DNA from: Enterococcus larvae
GTDB lineage: Bacteria > Bacillota > Bacilli > Lactobacillales > Enterococcaceae
Reading direction: 5' to 3'
NCBI RefSeq assembly: GCF_017830045.1
Contig: NZ_JAEDXU010000001.1
Span: 620,001-684,000 of the forward strand
Length of the DNA stretch: 64,000 nucleotides
Part shown: positions 53,540-62,277 of the stretch, one piece after another
Layout: each line of letters begins with the position of its first letter
How positions within the stretch are numbered: position 1 is the stretch's first letter
Translations under genes and position numbers: made by a program
The notes under the pieces: generated by a model
The model's input: the letters and a program-made list of their open reading frames with translations, nothing else
Databases searched by the model: none
Told to the model about the DNA's origin: nothing

Positions 53540-54126
53540 TCTGATCCCTCCAACGGTGCTTCAATATCTGCGACAAGGTCATAGCTGAAATCCTTCCGCC
53601 ATTTCTCAACAGTTTCCGGATCGTCCATTTCTTCAATAAGCCCTTCGTAATAAAAAGCTTTCGCTTTATCTGGCAACGCAGTAAAACTGATTTCCATCAT
53701 AGCGACTTCATCATTTGATTTATCAATCGTGAAGGTTAGACCTGTTGACGTATTTGCTTTCGGAAAAGCAATGATTTTTGTTACCTCATTGAAATCATCT
53801 AGGATATCAGCGGTCAAAGTAAATTCTTCTCCTTTGCTATCCAATCTGTAGGCGTAAACACCGGGCTTCAACCCCTCGTTTTTAATGCCAAACAGTTTTC
53901 TGTAAATACCCATTTTCACAAATGATGTGATTGTCCCTGTCATTTTTATAGGTAAGCTTTTTTCCTCCAAGGTAAGCGCTCCGCATTTTGCAGAAACCGT
54001 CCGCATCTCTGTTTCTCCGGTTAAAACCCCTGTGCATCCGAAGCTTTCTGCCAATTCACTGCTTGAGAATTTGACTGAAACATTTGCGATATCAACTGGA
54101 TAAAACGTCTCAATAACTGTAGTCAA
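53536..54126 (-). CDS. Major tail protein
   Basis: This 196-residue beta-rich protein polymerises into the tail tube. Seen here are the start TTVIETFYPVDIANVSVKF, an internal GTITSFVKMGIYRKLFG, and FTIDKSNDEVAMMEISFTAL. Position fits: it follows the connector genes and precedes the chaperones. It belongs to the phage tail tube class of Gram-positive siphophages. Its high expression as a structural gene fits the operon order, though no special promoter is visible. Confidence 0.85.
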   Translation of the reverse strand: MTTVIETFYPVDIANVSVKFSSSELAESFGCTGVLTGETEMRTVSAKCGALTLEEKSLPIKMTGTITSFVKMGIYRKLFGIKNEGLKPGVYAYRLDSKGEEFTLTADILDDFNEVTKIIAFPKANTSTGLTFTIDKSNDEVAMMEISFTALPDKAKAFYYEGLIEEMDDPETVEKWRKDFSYDLVADIEAPLEGSE

Positions 54127-54127
54127 T

Positions 54128-54568
54128 TTATTTTCCTCCTAATAATTTACTTATTTCTTCATCTAGTGCTTGCTGCAACACTTCTGTGATTGCAGGTACT
54201 TTTTGCTCCATTCCTTTTCGCATGAATTCCTGTGGCTCATTGTTCCACGAAGTCCCAATAGCCAAATCTGGATACTTCAAATAATTAAATTTCTTCGTTG
54301 GACGAATAGTAAACCCTAAATTCTCATGCTTCGTATTCAACGATCTACTTTCCTTGGCGTGAGCATGTCCCTTCAAGCGCTTTTTCATTTCGGACAACGG
54401 CATCTTTGTAATTATTTCAGTATCAGCTGTCTTTTCGACTTTGGTCTGCAATGTCTGATTGATCACTCGCTCTGAGTGATCGGGAATTTTCTTCATTGCT
54501 TCAGTCAGACGGTCCATATCAACCAAATCGACTATCCAACTGGTACTTCTCCAATTATCAACAGCCAT
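54128..54568 (-). CDS. Tail completion / HK97 gp10-like protein
   Basis: This 146-residue protein (MAVDNWRSTSWIVDLVDMDR) has the helical N-terminus, central RLKGHAHAKES and the C-terminal RKGMEQKVPAITEVLQQAL typical of HK97 gp10-like tail-completion proteins. Such proteins sit at the head-tail joint. ATG 54568 has AAGGA upstream and overlaps the preceding gene by 11 bp; an upstream in-frame ATG abuts that site without spacing. Assignment is by pattern and position. Confidence 0.65.
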   Translation of the reverse strand: MAVDNWRSTSWIVDLVDMDRLTEAMKKIPDHSERVINQTLQTKVEKTADTEIITKMPLSEMKKRLKGHAHAKESRSLNTKHENLGFTIRPTKKFNYLKYPDLAIGTSWNNEPQEFMRKGMEQKVPAITEVLQQALDEEISKLLGGK

Positions 54569-54962
54569 AAAGAACATTCCTTCTGAAAATAAACTGGATT
54601 TCATCAATATATGCATCTTGCTTCTGCTTTTGTATTGCTGCCTTCTTGGACGAGACGAAAGAATAGACTTTCCCGTTTAGGGCTTCAATGATATCCAGCT
54701 GCATTTCATCCAAATCATCTCGATTTTCAGAATAAAAAGAGAGCAAAACCAGTTGGCTAAGCTCTTTCCCGTTATCGGATTTTGAAAATCCACCTGTTTC
54801 AAATCGAAAATAATTGTATCCGGATGTTGCTTCTATCACTTCGTTCAGTTGATCATCACTGACTGCATCCTGAAAAACTTCCAGATGAGTCAATTCGGTC
54901 ATTGCCTTTATCAAAAACTCATTCGCTTTTTTGAGGCGTTGCTTTGCTGACTGCATGTCCAT
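54558..54962 (-). CDS. Probable tail terminator protein
   Basis: This 134-residue protein has an alpha/beta pattern like tail terminators: RFETGGFSKSDNGKELSQL, then SFYSENRDDLDEM, ending DAYIDEIQFIFRRNVLYGC. Tail terminator hexamers cap the tail tube before joining to the head. It overlaps the head-tail adaptor gene by 44 bp and the next gene by 11 bp. The start is ATG 54962, after an AAGG-type site. Position between the closure protein and the major tail protein supports this, though the exact role is inferred. Confidence 0.6.
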   Translation of the reverse strand: MDMQSAKQRLKKANEFLIKAMTELTHLEVFQDAVSDDQLNEVIEATSGYNYFRFETGGFSKSDNGKELSQLVLLSFYSENRDDLDEMQLDIIEALNGKVYSFVSSKKAAIQKQKQDAYIDEIQFIFRRNVLYGC

Positions 54963-55305
54963 CACCCGCCTTACTTAAATACCAATAAAGAAAAATCTTT
55001 TCTTTATCTGAATTCACGTCCATCACTTCATAACAATCTTCGTCAATAAAAACTATCATGTCTGCTTTAGATATTTTTTTAAAGAACGGCGGGTATTGTG
55101 TACGAACCTTCATGGATAAAGCTTTGCCCATAGTAGAAAATTTTTGATAGTCTTGCTCTCTGGTATGCAACTCTTCAAAAAAAAGAGTCCCTTTCTCTCG
55201 GAACTCTTTTCCTATTCGCTTATTTCCATTTCCTAGTTTCGTCTTCGTATGGCCATAATTAAGAAGTCCATCGTTGAACTCAGCTAGCCGATCATTTCGA
55301 TTCAT
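54919..55305 (-). CDS. Head-tail adaptor / head closure protein (SPP1 gp16-like)
   Basis: This 128-residue protein (MNRNDRLAEFNDGLLNYGHT) has a beta-rich pattern such as IVFIDEDCYEVMDVNSDKEK and an end near FLYWYLSKAGDG, as in head closure proteins. It follows the gp6-like connector gene and overlaps it by 14 bp. I choose ATG 55305; a longer frame from 55353 lies inside the upstream gene. The role is inferred from gene order and general pattern. Confidence 0.6.
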   Translation of the reverse strand: MNRNDRLAEFNDGLLNYGHTKTKLGNGNKRIGKEFREKGTLFFEELHTREQDYQKFSTMGKALSMKVRTQYPPFFKKISKADMIVFIDEDCYEVMDVNSDKEKIFLYWYLSKAGDGHAVSKATPQKSE

Positions 55306-55609
55306 TGGCTTCACGCCTTTCTTTTGCGGCACAGATTTGAAGGGACAACACATCTTTGTGGTGATCCTCCCAGAAGAAATTCAAACTGTTGTTCCAATCA
55401 TACTGGCAATATAGCTTCAACAGCTTTCTCGCCTTGATCGAACTGGTTTTTGTTTCATCAGTAAAATCAATCTTCCCGACTCTCTCGCTGATTTCTGCCA
55501 TTCCTTCAAGTATAGACTCTTGAATCTCTTCATCGAACTGGCTAAAGGTCACACGCAGCTTCTTCTTGATCAATTCGAACAATCCTTTATATTCTTCGGG
55601 AAATGCCAT
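55292..55609 (-). CDS. Head-tail connector protein (HK97 gp6-like)
   Basis: This 105-residue, mostly helical protein (MAFPEEYKGLFELIKKKLRV) matches the gp6-like/phage_connect_1 pattern, with ESILEGMAEISERVGKIDF followed by RARKLLKLYCQYDWNN-like helices. It forms the ring below the portal. It lies two genes after the major capsid gene, the usual place. Translation is coupled to the next gene by a 14-bp overlap. Confidence 0.7.
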   Translation of the reverse strand: MAFPEEYKGLFELIKKKLRVTFSQFDEEIQESILEGMAEISERVGKIDFTDETKTSSIKARKLLKLYCQYDWNNSLNFFWEDHHKDVLSLQICAAKERREANESK

Positions 55610-55612
55610 GAA

Positions 55613-55810
55613 TCATTCCTCCAGATTTTCTGTCTCTACATTGGGTTCTTCTGGCTGCTCAGATTTTTCCAAATAGATTTGACCATATTTGTTTTTTTCT
55701 GGTTTAGTTAGTACAGAAATGCGTTGAGGGGACTTACTCCCTTCGTAAGCATCCCCCACTTCATAAATGCGTTCTTTGTCTTTAAATTTCCTAATCACTT
55801 TATATTCCAT
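55613..55810 (-). CDS. Small phage protein after the capsid gene
   Basis: I do not recognise this 65-residue protein (MEYKVIRKFKDKERIYEVGD). The first 50 residues are basic with a small beta-barrel-like pattern, and the tail is very acidic (EQPEEPNVETENLEE). It sits between capsid and connector genes, where small proteins or head decoration factors are often found. GGAGG precedes the start. Confidence 0.6.
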   Translation of the reverse strand: MEYKVIRKFKDKERIYEVGDAYEGSKSPQRISVLTKPEKNKYGQIYLEKSEQPEEPNVETENLEE

Positions 55811-55822
55811 CGAAATTCCTCC

Positions 55823-57040
55823 TTACGGTTCTTCAGTCGTATCAGTGTCTGTTTCATTTAATAAACCCGTTGGATCAGGTCTTTTAACATCTGCTTCTTC
55901 ATCTTTAGTCGGAGCAGTTGCACCAGGCATAGAAGAAAGATCATATACATAAAATGCATTTTGATGCTTTGCCAACCCTGTACCAAAGAATTTGGCGATG
56001 AATAGATCCATATCTTCGATTGCTAGCGTTTCTTCATACTTCTTCAATTCTGTTTGTCCTGAAATTGCCAACAAATAATTTTTCGGAACACCAACAATCA
56101 GCTCTTCTTCATCACAAGCGTAGGTTTTAACAATCTGCTCCCCTGTCGGAAGATTGGTTAGTACCCATTTCCCTTCATCCGTTTTAAACGCTAGATGCGG
56201 AAATAGCTTTGTCCAATAAGTTACAGGATGCACTAAAGCAGCAACTTGCCCATTGTCCATTTTGTCTTCTGCCAGATTTGCTCTTACACCAGCTAAAGAC
56301 ACAGGTTCCAAATCAGCCAACGGAATACGGTCTTTGTCTGGATAAACACCATCGACTGCACCAGATAATTTTTTCGTCATTCCAATCGGTTGCTGTTTCC
56401 CTGTACCTTTCACGATTGCTAGTTCAATACTGGCAGCCATGATTTCATACATCACAGTAAAGACATAATTTGCCAACCACGCCGGACCTAACTTGAAGAA
56501 CCCTTTGACGACTGGAACAAATCCGGACAATTTACTATGCTCAAAGTTCACTATTTTGATAGTTTTCAGCAATAGCTGCTTGATATTATCCGGAACATTT
56601 CCCCAAAACGCAGTTTGAGTGGTCGGATCAGTGTACATATATTTGAATAAAGCACCTGTTGTCTTCGCGTCAACTAAAGAAATCAATGGATGTTCCGTTG
56701 TTAAACGAGAGAAAATATCCTCTACACTCGTTTCTGGAAAAGCTTCATCCAAGTTATCCAGTGTTTGTTTCTCTACAGCGGCGTTAAAATATTTTCGTTC
56801 TTTGGCAGTAAGAGGCTTCATTAAGCCGCGAGCGACTAGTGCTTCTTCATCTTTGTATTTATCCCCTACTTCATTCATCAGTTGTTCAGCTTGAGTAACG
56901 AATGTATCCTGAATACCACCTAAGAAGGAGTCGAAGGCCTTCTCTTGCTCTTCTGGTGTTCCTTCCTTCATTGCAGCAAAGAAATCTGCACGTTGTTCAG
57001 CTAATGTTTGGTTGATTGCATCTAAATTGATCATTGGCAT
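55823..57040 (-). CDS. Major capsid protein (HK97 fold)
   Basis: The 405-residue protein fits an HK97-type capsid with a built-in delta/scaffold region at residues 1-110 (helical, EEQEKAFDSFLGGIQDTFVT). The shell domain follows, with VNFEHSKLSGFVPVVKGFFK and GTGKQQPIGMTKKLSGAVDG. The N-terminal part is probably removed by the adjacent ClpP-like protease. The C-terminal 40 residues are acidic and Thr-rich and look like an exposed tail. Position right after the protease gene is canonical. Confidence 0.9.
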   Translation of the reverse strand: MPMINLDAINQTLAEQRADFFAAMKEGTPEEQEKAFDSFLGGIQDTFVTQAEQLMNEVGDKYKDEEALVARGLMKPLTAKERKYFNAAVEKQTLDNLDEAFPETSVEDIFSRLTTEHPLISLVDAKTTGALFKYMYTDPTTQTAFWGNVPDNIKQLLLKTIKIVNFEHSKLSGFVPVVKGFFKLGPAWLANYVFTVMYEIMAASIELAIVKGTGKQQPIGMTKKLSGAVDGVYPDKDRIPLADLEPVSLAGVRANLAEDKMDNGQVAALVHPVTYWTKLFPHLAFKTDEGKWVLTNLPTGEQIVKTYACDEEELIVGVPKNYLLAISGQTELKKYEETLAIEDMDLFIAKFFGTGLAKHQNAFYVYDLSSMPGATAPTKDEEADVKRPDPTGLLNETDTDTTEEP

Positions 57041-57041
57041 A

Positions 57042-57776
57042 TTAATTTTCCTCCTTGAATATATTAATAAAATTTTGTAACGGATTAGGCCGTTCGTCCT
57101 TTGGTGATTCTTGTCTATTTTGCGGCTTTGGCTCGTTGCCGTATTTATTCATCAAGCGCGCTGAAACACTTAAAGCAGGTTCTGCTTTCCCTTCTGGTTC
57201 TTCCAAAAGCTCATCGGCAAAACCAAAGGCAACTGCTTCTTCTGCTGTCATAAACGTTTCAGCATCAAGCAGTTGCCTTAATTCTTCTTCAGTTCCTACA
57301 AATTTCTCCATGTATGTTGCAATAATGGAATTTTCACAAGTGCGCAGCTGAGCAACGACTTTTTCCATCTCATTTGCATTTCCCCAAGTATAGGTCCATG
57401 GATTATGGATCATGAATTGCGTGTTTTTCGGCATGATCAGCTTATCACCGGCTAAAGCAATGATTGACGCGGAGCTTGCTGCAATTCCATCAACATATAC
57501 GTTGATTGTTTTCTTAGAGTTTCTAAGAAGGTTATAGATCGTGATTCCTTCAAAGACGTCTCCACCATAGCTCTGTATATGGATATTGATTGTATTGTTG
57601 GCTGTTTCTTGTAAAAGCTCTTTCACTCGATCCGCGCGAATCGTTTCTCCCCACCAGCCATCCCCTACATCTCCATAAAGATAAATATCAGTAGCTTGTT
57701 GGTCTGCTGTATTCTGTACTGCTTCTAACCTAAAATCGATTGATCCAAGTTTTACAGCCTTTGTTCTATTTTTCAT
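57042..57776 (-). CDS. Head maturation protease, ClpP-type (S14)
   Basis: This 244-residue protease has the ClpP fold. The oxyanion segment is SYGGDVFEGITIYNLL, the catalytic serine is in DGIAASSASIIALAGD, and the histidine is in QFMIHNPWTYTWG. It trims the capsid N-terminus during prohead maturation. A C-terminal Pro/Asn-rich extension of about 45 residues follows the catalytic domain. ATG 57776 has GGGAGGTGGG upstream and overlaps the portal stop by 11 bp. Confidence 0.92.
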   Translation of the reverse strand: MKNRTKAVKLGSIDFRLEAVQNTADQQATDIYLYGDVGDGWWGETIRADRVKELLQETANNTINIHIQSYGGDVFEGITIYNLLRNSKKTINVYVDGIAASSASIIALAGDKLIMPKNTQFMIHNPWTYTWGNANEMEKVVAQLRTCENSIIATYMEKFVGTEEELRQLLDAETFMTAEEAVAFGFADELLEEPEGKAEPALSVSARLMNKYGNEPKPQNRQESPKDERPNPLQNFINIFKEEN

Positions 57777-59058
57777 CGTCCCACCTCCCTTCAAATTTCA
57801 TTGCTCCCATTAATTTCTTCACTGCAGCCTTCACTTCTTTTTCAGCCTCCTTCGCTTGCTGGTAATTTTTAGTAACATAATATTCATTTGCCCATGGCTC
57901 ATCGATTGGCTCTTCACCTAATTTCAACAAGATGTCATTTGGAGAATAGACACCGATTCTCAAATAAGCCTCCGCAGCATTCGCAAACGCTACAGGATCA
58001 TGTGTGTAAATGACATTCGTCTGTACTTTCAGCTTGGTTCCTCCAAGCACACGTTTCTTCCCATAATATTTCCGATTGATTTCCACCTGAAAGATCATAG
58101 CGATTGGACGAATCGCGTCATCAATAAATTTCCTATTTAGCCCTTCGTTATCTGCTACATCCCCTTTAATGATTCCTCGAGGGATGGACAGAGCATCCGC
58201 TGCTTGGTGCAACACATCTTCGAATGTGCTTGTAATGTCACGTGTCGTAACCGCACCGCTCTTTGTATTTCCGTGAGTAGTCTCGATTTTTTCGACACTG
58301 AGTCCTGTTTCGAAAGGTGTTAATGAATCCTTATCACTAAAAATTGCCTTATAACGATCAGTGAACATCTCATCAAGGATTTCATCATATTCTGTAGTAA
58401 CAGTCCCATCCTCATGCTCAATCGCTTTCGTCTTGAATTGCTCAAAAGCAGCATCAATAAGAAGCTTCAATTTGAAAGCATTCCCTCGGTTATAATTCCT
58501 GATGGTACCAGCAATCAATTTCCCGTAATCCTCATAAATACTATCAATGATCTTTTTCACTTCTCCATTATTTAACTTAAAATGAAAAACATCCTCTTCT
58601 TTATAGGACCGATCAATTGTGTAGCCTCCAGGAAGAAGAATATTTTTATAAATCGTTGATTGATAAGAGCGGCGATCAATTGTAAAATCTTCGGCAACAA
58701 TCAATTGACCATCATCGGATTGGACAATAAGGGCACCATCTTCGTAGTTATAAATCATTCGATAGACGATATCATAGAGAAAATCAACTTTGTTCTGGTT
58801 CCTATTTGGCTCATAATTGAATAGCCACCAGTTTTCCTTTCTGACCATTTTCTTTTTCTCGTAGGTTTGAAAATCGCAAAGAGCTAACGCATTAACAATA
58901 CGACCGATACAAACATTCAGCGCATAATTCTTGTAACTCGCATCTTTCCCCCAATCTTGCACAATCGACAAGGAGTGGTTATTTACCGCAACTCCTTCAC
59001 CTTCTTTTGTCGGTTCAGAGAAAAAGCGTTTTACCACCGGCCATTCTTTAATATTCAT
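57766..59058 (-). CDS. Phage portal protein (HK97 type)
   Basis: This 430-residue portal protein forms the dodecameric DNA gate at one capsid vertex. Seen are the N-terminal clip-like region WGKDASYKNYALNVCIGRIV, a central FEDVLHQAADALSIPRGIIK, and the late IYTHDPVAFANAAEAYLRIG. It follows the large terminase by 15 bp and precedes the protease, the standard order. Length is typical. Confidence 0.92.
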   Translation of the reverse strand: MNIKEWPVVKRFFSEPTKEGEGVAVNNHSLSIVQDWGKDASYKNYALNVCIGRIVNALALCDFQTYEKKKMVRKENWWLFNYEPNRNQNKVDFLYDIVYRMIYNYEDGALIVQSDDGQLIVAEDFTIDRRSYQSTIYKNILLPGGYTIDRSYKEEDVFHFKLNNGEVKKIIDSIYEDYGKLIAGTIRNYNRGNAFKLKLLIDAAFEQFKTKAIEHEDGTVTTEYDEILDEMFTDRYKAIFSDKDSLTPFETGLSVEKIETTHGNTKSGAVTTRDITSTFEDVLHQAADALSIPRGIIKGDVADNEGLNRKFIDDAIRPIAMIFQVEINRKYYGKKRVLGGTKLKVQTNVIYTHDPVAFANAAEAYLRIGVYSPNDILLKLGEEPIDEPWANEYYVTKNYQQAKEAEKEVKAAVKKLMGAMKFEGRWDDEK

Positions 59059-59073
59059 GGTTTACCTCCCTTC

Positions 59074-60735
59074 TCACTCTCCAATAACACTTCGAAGCTT
59101 TCTATTTATTCTGACTGGCTGCTTATATTCCGGCTCGATTGATAGAGCATGAACGAACGCCATGAATCCATCTGTTTTTCTTGTTTTCGGTTCTATTTTT
59201 TCATAGGATTTATTCCCTTTATTGTCAAATTTGACATAAACATTGTTTGTGTACCACCGCATCATGAAATCCTTACCAAAAACAATGTTATGAAGGGAAA
59301 ATAAACTATCTATCAACGGTGCCAGCTTCGTATGCGTGATTGGTCCATTCCGGACTTCTTTCACAGGTATCCCGCTTTTTGCGAATTCATCTTTTAAAAT
59401 ACTAAATCGCCACGAATCGGCAGCTACTTCTAAGATGTTGTATTTTTTTTGTTGCTCGATAAACCATTGCGCAGGATAGGAAGGTAAGACCATATCATCT
59501 TGAACAATGGTCGCCCAGCCTTCATTCACTGCTCGTTCAATATCGAATTTAAACTTTGTTAGTTTTAATGATTTGTAACAAATGAACGTATGTTGAATAA
59601 AATAGCGTTTATCTCCTTTTCTAAAAAGAAGACCACAAGAAACAAAGTCCCGAATATCTGCATAATCGACAGCCCCTACGCATTGCGCACTCGTAAGATC
59701 CGGAATTTTTTGGTCTGTCTTTAAAATATCCTCCCATTCAGCGACTGCAGCAAATGCATCTTGTGTCGGTATGTTCATGCGCTTAGTCAAGAATTCAATC
59801 ATTTTACTGGCAGAGGTCAGCGCCCGATCGTATTCTTTCTTTACTTGTCGAAGCAATGTTTCATCATAAAACAAACGAGGAATAGCTTTTACCCACATCT
59901 CTGGATTATGAACCTCTTCAGGGCTATCCAATTTGAAGATAAATGGAAACAACCTTTGTCCGACTGTCTCTTTCGAAAAGATTTGCTTTACCAAGTTCTT
60001 CAGTTCATCTAAAAACCCACCACGAACATAACCGTCTGTTGTTAGATAGAATGTCCTGGGGAATGCCTTTTTACCTAAGCCAGATGTGAATACATTGATC
60101 AATTCATCTGTTTCAAACTCATGGATTTCATCAAAAACAATGACCCCCGAACGGAGGCCATCTTTTGAGCGTGCATTGCTCGTATGATATTTGATTTTAG
60201 AACGGGTCTTTTTATGGATAATTACCTTTTTTCCATGTTTAAAATGCTTTTGTAATTTCTTGTTTGAATCGATAATATCGTATACTTCATCAAAACTGGT
60301 CATCGCTTGGCTTTCAGTCGTGGCAACAATGTCTATATTGTAATTAGGGACATTATTCACTTCTGGAAGCGTGAAAATAAGGCAGCTCAGAAGTCCATTT
60401 TTCCCTGTTCCTCTTCCAGCTAGAAAAAGAAATTCATCGAACAACAGATGACCGTCTTGATCATACACAGCCACTACAAAGGATAAGAAAAATTTTTGAA
60501 ACGGACATAACGGGAAAAAGTATTTTTCAGAACGCTTGATTACTTTCTCGATGATTTCATTATTGATCACAGTGCCAGAATCATCTAACTTTTCCCTGAC
60601 AAAATCCATCAACTGTTTCTGTTCTTTACAAACAGGAAACTTTCCTGAATCAACCAGGTACATCCACTCTGAAATAGCCGGATGATATCGATAGACATTT
60701 TTAGGAAAATCAGTAGTCATCGTCATCATCTTCAT
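59074..60735 (-). CDS. Terminase large subunit
   Basis: This 553-residue enzyme pumps and cuts phage DNA. The ATPase domain carries the Walker A-like FLAGRGTGKNGLLS near residue 105 and Walker B GVIVFDEIHEFET near residue 200. The RNase-H-like nuclease has AVDYADIRDF and AADSWRF as acidic motifs. It matches the lambda/P27-associated TerL group of cos-type phages. Its start overlaps the small subunit by 26 bp; several ATGs lie close together (60735, 60729, 60726, 60720), so the exact start is uncertain. Confidence 0.92.
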   Translation of the reverse strand: MKMMTMTTDFPKNVYRYHPAISEWMYLVDSGKFPVCKEQKQLMDFVREKLDDSGTVINNEIIEKVIKRSEKYFFPLCPFQKFFLSFVVAVYDQDGHLLFDEFLFLAGRGTGKNGLLSCLIFTLPEVNNVPNYNIDIVATTESQAMTSFDEVYDIIDSNKKLQKHFKHGKKVIIHKKTRSKIKYHTSNARSKDGLRSGVIVFDEIHEFETDELINVFTSGLGKKAFPRTFYLTTDGYVRGGFLDELKNLVKQIFSKETVGQRLFPFIFKLDSPEEVHNPEMWVKAIPRLFYDETLLRQVKKEYDRALTSASKMIEFLTKRMNIPTQDAFAAVAEWEDILKTDQKIPDLTSAQCVGAVDYADIRDFVSCGLLFRKGDKRYFIQHTFICYKSLKLTKFKFDIERAVNEGWATIVQDDMVLPSYPAQWFIEQQKKYNILEVAADSWRFSILKDEFAKSGIPVKEVRNGPITHTKLAPLIDSLFSLHNIVFGKDFMMRWYTNNVYVKFDNKGNKSYEKIEPKTRKTDGFMAFVHALSIEPEYKQPVRINRKLRSVIGE

Positions 60736-61030
60736 CCGGCAAAGGTTTGATGTCTAAAATTTCAAGAATATCTGTCATCCGCTTAGATATTTTCGGCATT
60801 TCTACAATGGCATCATTTCGCTTCCGGAATCTTTGAGAACCATTCGTTATGGTAACCATAGCGCCTTTTCGCTCAATTTCGATTTTGAGCTTTTCTTTTG
60901 TCTCCCAGAAGGAAAGATAGTCAAAAACCAAGTCACGCCAATAGCTCTGACTCTTTCCGGAGCGTTCCAACTGATCAAGTAAATCTTTTTGAATCCTTTG
61001 TTTTCTAACGTTTCGGCTCTCTTTTGGCAT
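60710..61030 (-). CDS. Terminase small subunit (P27 family)
   Basis: This 106-residue protein (MPKESRNVRKQRIQKDLLDQ) matches the P27 terminase small subunit family. It is basic at the N-terminus, with helices around SYWRDLVFDYLSFWETKEKL and a very acidic end (LPDEDDDDDY). It recognises the packaging start site and loads the large subunit. It overlaps terL, which indicates coupling. The ribosome site is a run of six Gs (GGGGGGAT) upstream. Confidence 0.88.
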   Translation of the reverse strand: MPKESRNVRKQRIQKDLLDQLERSGKSQSYWRDLVFDYLSFWETKEKLKIEIERKGAMVTITNGSQRFRKRNDAIVEMPKISKRMTDILEILDIKPLPDEDDDDDY

Positions 61031-61135
61031 GTTTATCCCCCCTCATGTGAAAGACTCGAAAAAAACTTTTGGCATCTCCCCTTCCCGTTTCGCGTTTCCC
61101 CAAATAGAAAATGCATTTGGTTTCGACCGGGGGCT
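61031..61135. other. Possible cos region between HNH and terS
   Basis: This 105-bp non-coding gap holds a GC-rich GCCCCCGGTCGAAACC (minus strand), short repeats and G/C runs that stand out from neighbours. In phages with HNH-terS-terL order the cos site usually lies near here. Pattern-based only. Confidence 0.35.
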
Positions 61136-61450
61136 TTACCAGCGCTCTTCGTTCTCAAATATTTTTTTATGAAACTTTGCCAATTTCTCCGGATGTTCCT
61201 TGTTATGACAGACCTTACACTCCGGCTCCAAGTTAGATAACCGCAATGCCAACTCTGGTCTTTTCCTTACTGCTTCTTTGTGATGAACCATCGTTGCTTT
61301 CTTCCCGCATTGTTGGCACCGGCTCCCATACATCCTCAATGTGACAGCTCTGATCTTGCGCCATTCTTTCGATTGGTAAAACCTCACAATTTTATCTTGT
61401 TCAATCCACTGTTCTAACTTCATTAACAACTGTTTAGTCATCAAATCCAT
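61136..61450 (-). CDS. HNH endonuclease
   Basis: This 104-residue protein has a complete HNH core. Paired zinc cysteines are in CQQCGKK and CKVCHNKEH, and MVHHKEAVRKRP and LSNLEPEC complete the motif. HNH nucleases next to terminase genes are required for packaging in several cos phages, acting with TerL at the cos site. It lies 105 bp before terS. Size and order match that class. Confidence 0.9.
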   Translation of the reverse strand: MDLMTKQLLMKLEQWIEQDKIVRFYQSKEWRKIRAVTLRMYGSRCQQCGKKATMVHHKEAVRKRPELALRLSNLEPECKVCHNKEHPEKLAKFHKKIFENEERW

Positions 61451-61456
61451 AGTCGA

Positions 61457-61747
61457 TTACCTGACAATCTTTATATGCTGGTCTACGAAAGAGAGACAAT
61501 AGTCAATCTCGGCTTCGGTATACGGGAAGTATTCCTGCAACTTGTTCATATTCATTCGCTTTCGTACTTCCATTATCCCAAGCCCGCGGCAATGATTATC
61601 TGTCAGCACATCTCGTATACCAACATACATGGCATACATTCGTTTACTGAAGTCTGCCAGTGATCGTCTCTCCATAGATAATCTATTCTCTGGCGGCTTT
61701 AATAATATTGCCTCAATCCTTCCGGTATCTTCTCCAGTTATCATCAT
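61457..61747 (-). CDS. Phage protein of unknown function (packaging region)
   Basis: I do not recognise this 96-residue protein. It is basic and helical, with ERRSLADFSKRMYAMYVGIR and a C-terminal EAEIDYCLSFVDQHIKIVR. It is 7 bp before the HNH gene and overlaps the preceding gene by 4 bp, so it belongs to the same operon. The place before HNH/terS often holds late-transcription or packaging regulators, but it does not resemble ArpU that I can see. Confidence 0.6.
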   Translation of the reverse strand: MMITGEDTGRIEAILLKPPENRLSMERRSLADFSKRMYAMYVGIRDVLTDNHCRGLGIMEVRKRMNMNKLQEYFPYTEAEIDYCLSFVDQHIKIVR

Positions 61748-62019
61748 GATTTATTTATTCCTTTCAGGTATTCTAATGCCCACAGCTGTTGTGTTAAGCA
61801 AACAAGCTCAGTGTTCATCATGGAACGATTCATTCCTGCTTTCTTCAAGCTGATTTCATTTGCCGGTTGCAGCATAACATTTCTCATAATGCTGGTTAGT
61901 AAAGCTGCCACCTCTTCGTTTGTCAGCATCTGTTCGCCAAACGCCGAGAGGATTAGATCCTGTAACTGGTCCATGATTACTTCTTTATCTTTAGGTAAAG
62001 CTTTTTCTTTTTTATTCAT
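61744..62019 (-). CDS. Phage protein of unknown function
   Basis: This 91-residue helical protein (MNKKEKALPKDKEVIMDQLQ) is not recognised. It has a leucine-rich middle (DLILSAFGEQMLTNEEVAAL) and ends WALEYLKGINKS. It overlaps the next gene by 4 bp (ATGA) and starts shortly after two hairpins (62041-62103). It follows GGAGGAG. It is probably the first gene of the coupled packaging operon seen here. Confidence 0.55.
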   Translation of the reverse strand: MNKKEKALPKDKEVIMDQLQDLILSAFGEQMLTNEEVAALLTSIMRNVMLQPANEISLKKAGMNRSMMNTELVCLTQQLWALEYLKGINKS

Positions 62020-62040
62020 GATGTCTCCTCCTTCTCAAAA

Positions 62041-62075
62041 ATAGAAAGAGCGTCATCAAACGCTCCTAATTCTAT
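62041..62075 (-). terminator. Hairpin upstream of the packaging genes
   Basis: GAGCGT/ACGCTC with outer ATAGAA/TTCTAT forms a stem followed on the minus strand by TATTTTT. It lies just before the 91-residue gene, so it may be read through or processed. Confidence 0.5.
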
Positions 62076-62080
62076 GTACT

Positions 62081-62103
62081 AAAAAAGACCCCGTTAGGAG
62101 GTC
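62081..62103 (-). terminator. Terminator after the zinc-ribbon gene
   Basis: On the minus strand GACCTCCTAACGGGGTC folds and is followed by six Ts, starting 7 bp after the stop codon. Confidence 0.65.
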
Positions 62104-62109
62104 TCAGGT

Positions 62110-62277
62110 TTATTTCTCATTTTCCTTCTTGCATTTTGGACATCGGTATACCCATTTGTCCTCTACACGTTTACTTGCCACAACGTTTATATCTGGAGAA
62201 ATAGCATGTCCTGATTTCTGTACCTCAAAAAGACTAACCCCGATAAAACTATGCCCACAATTACATTTAATTTCCAT
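62110..62277 (-). CDS. Small zinc-ribbon phage protein
   Basis: A 55-codon gene, MEIKCNCGHSFIGVSLFEVQ at the start and RCPKCKKENEK at the end. The two pairs CNC and CPKC, about 40 residues apart, form a likely zinc ribbon. AAAGGA lies about 10 bp before the ATG, and a hairpin terminator follows the stop. Function is unknown; similar small zinc proteins are common in Gram-positive phage early-late junctions. Confidence 0.65.
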   Translation of the reverse strand: MEIKCNCGHSFIGVSLFEVQKSGHAISPDINVVASKRVEDKWVYRCPKCKKENEK

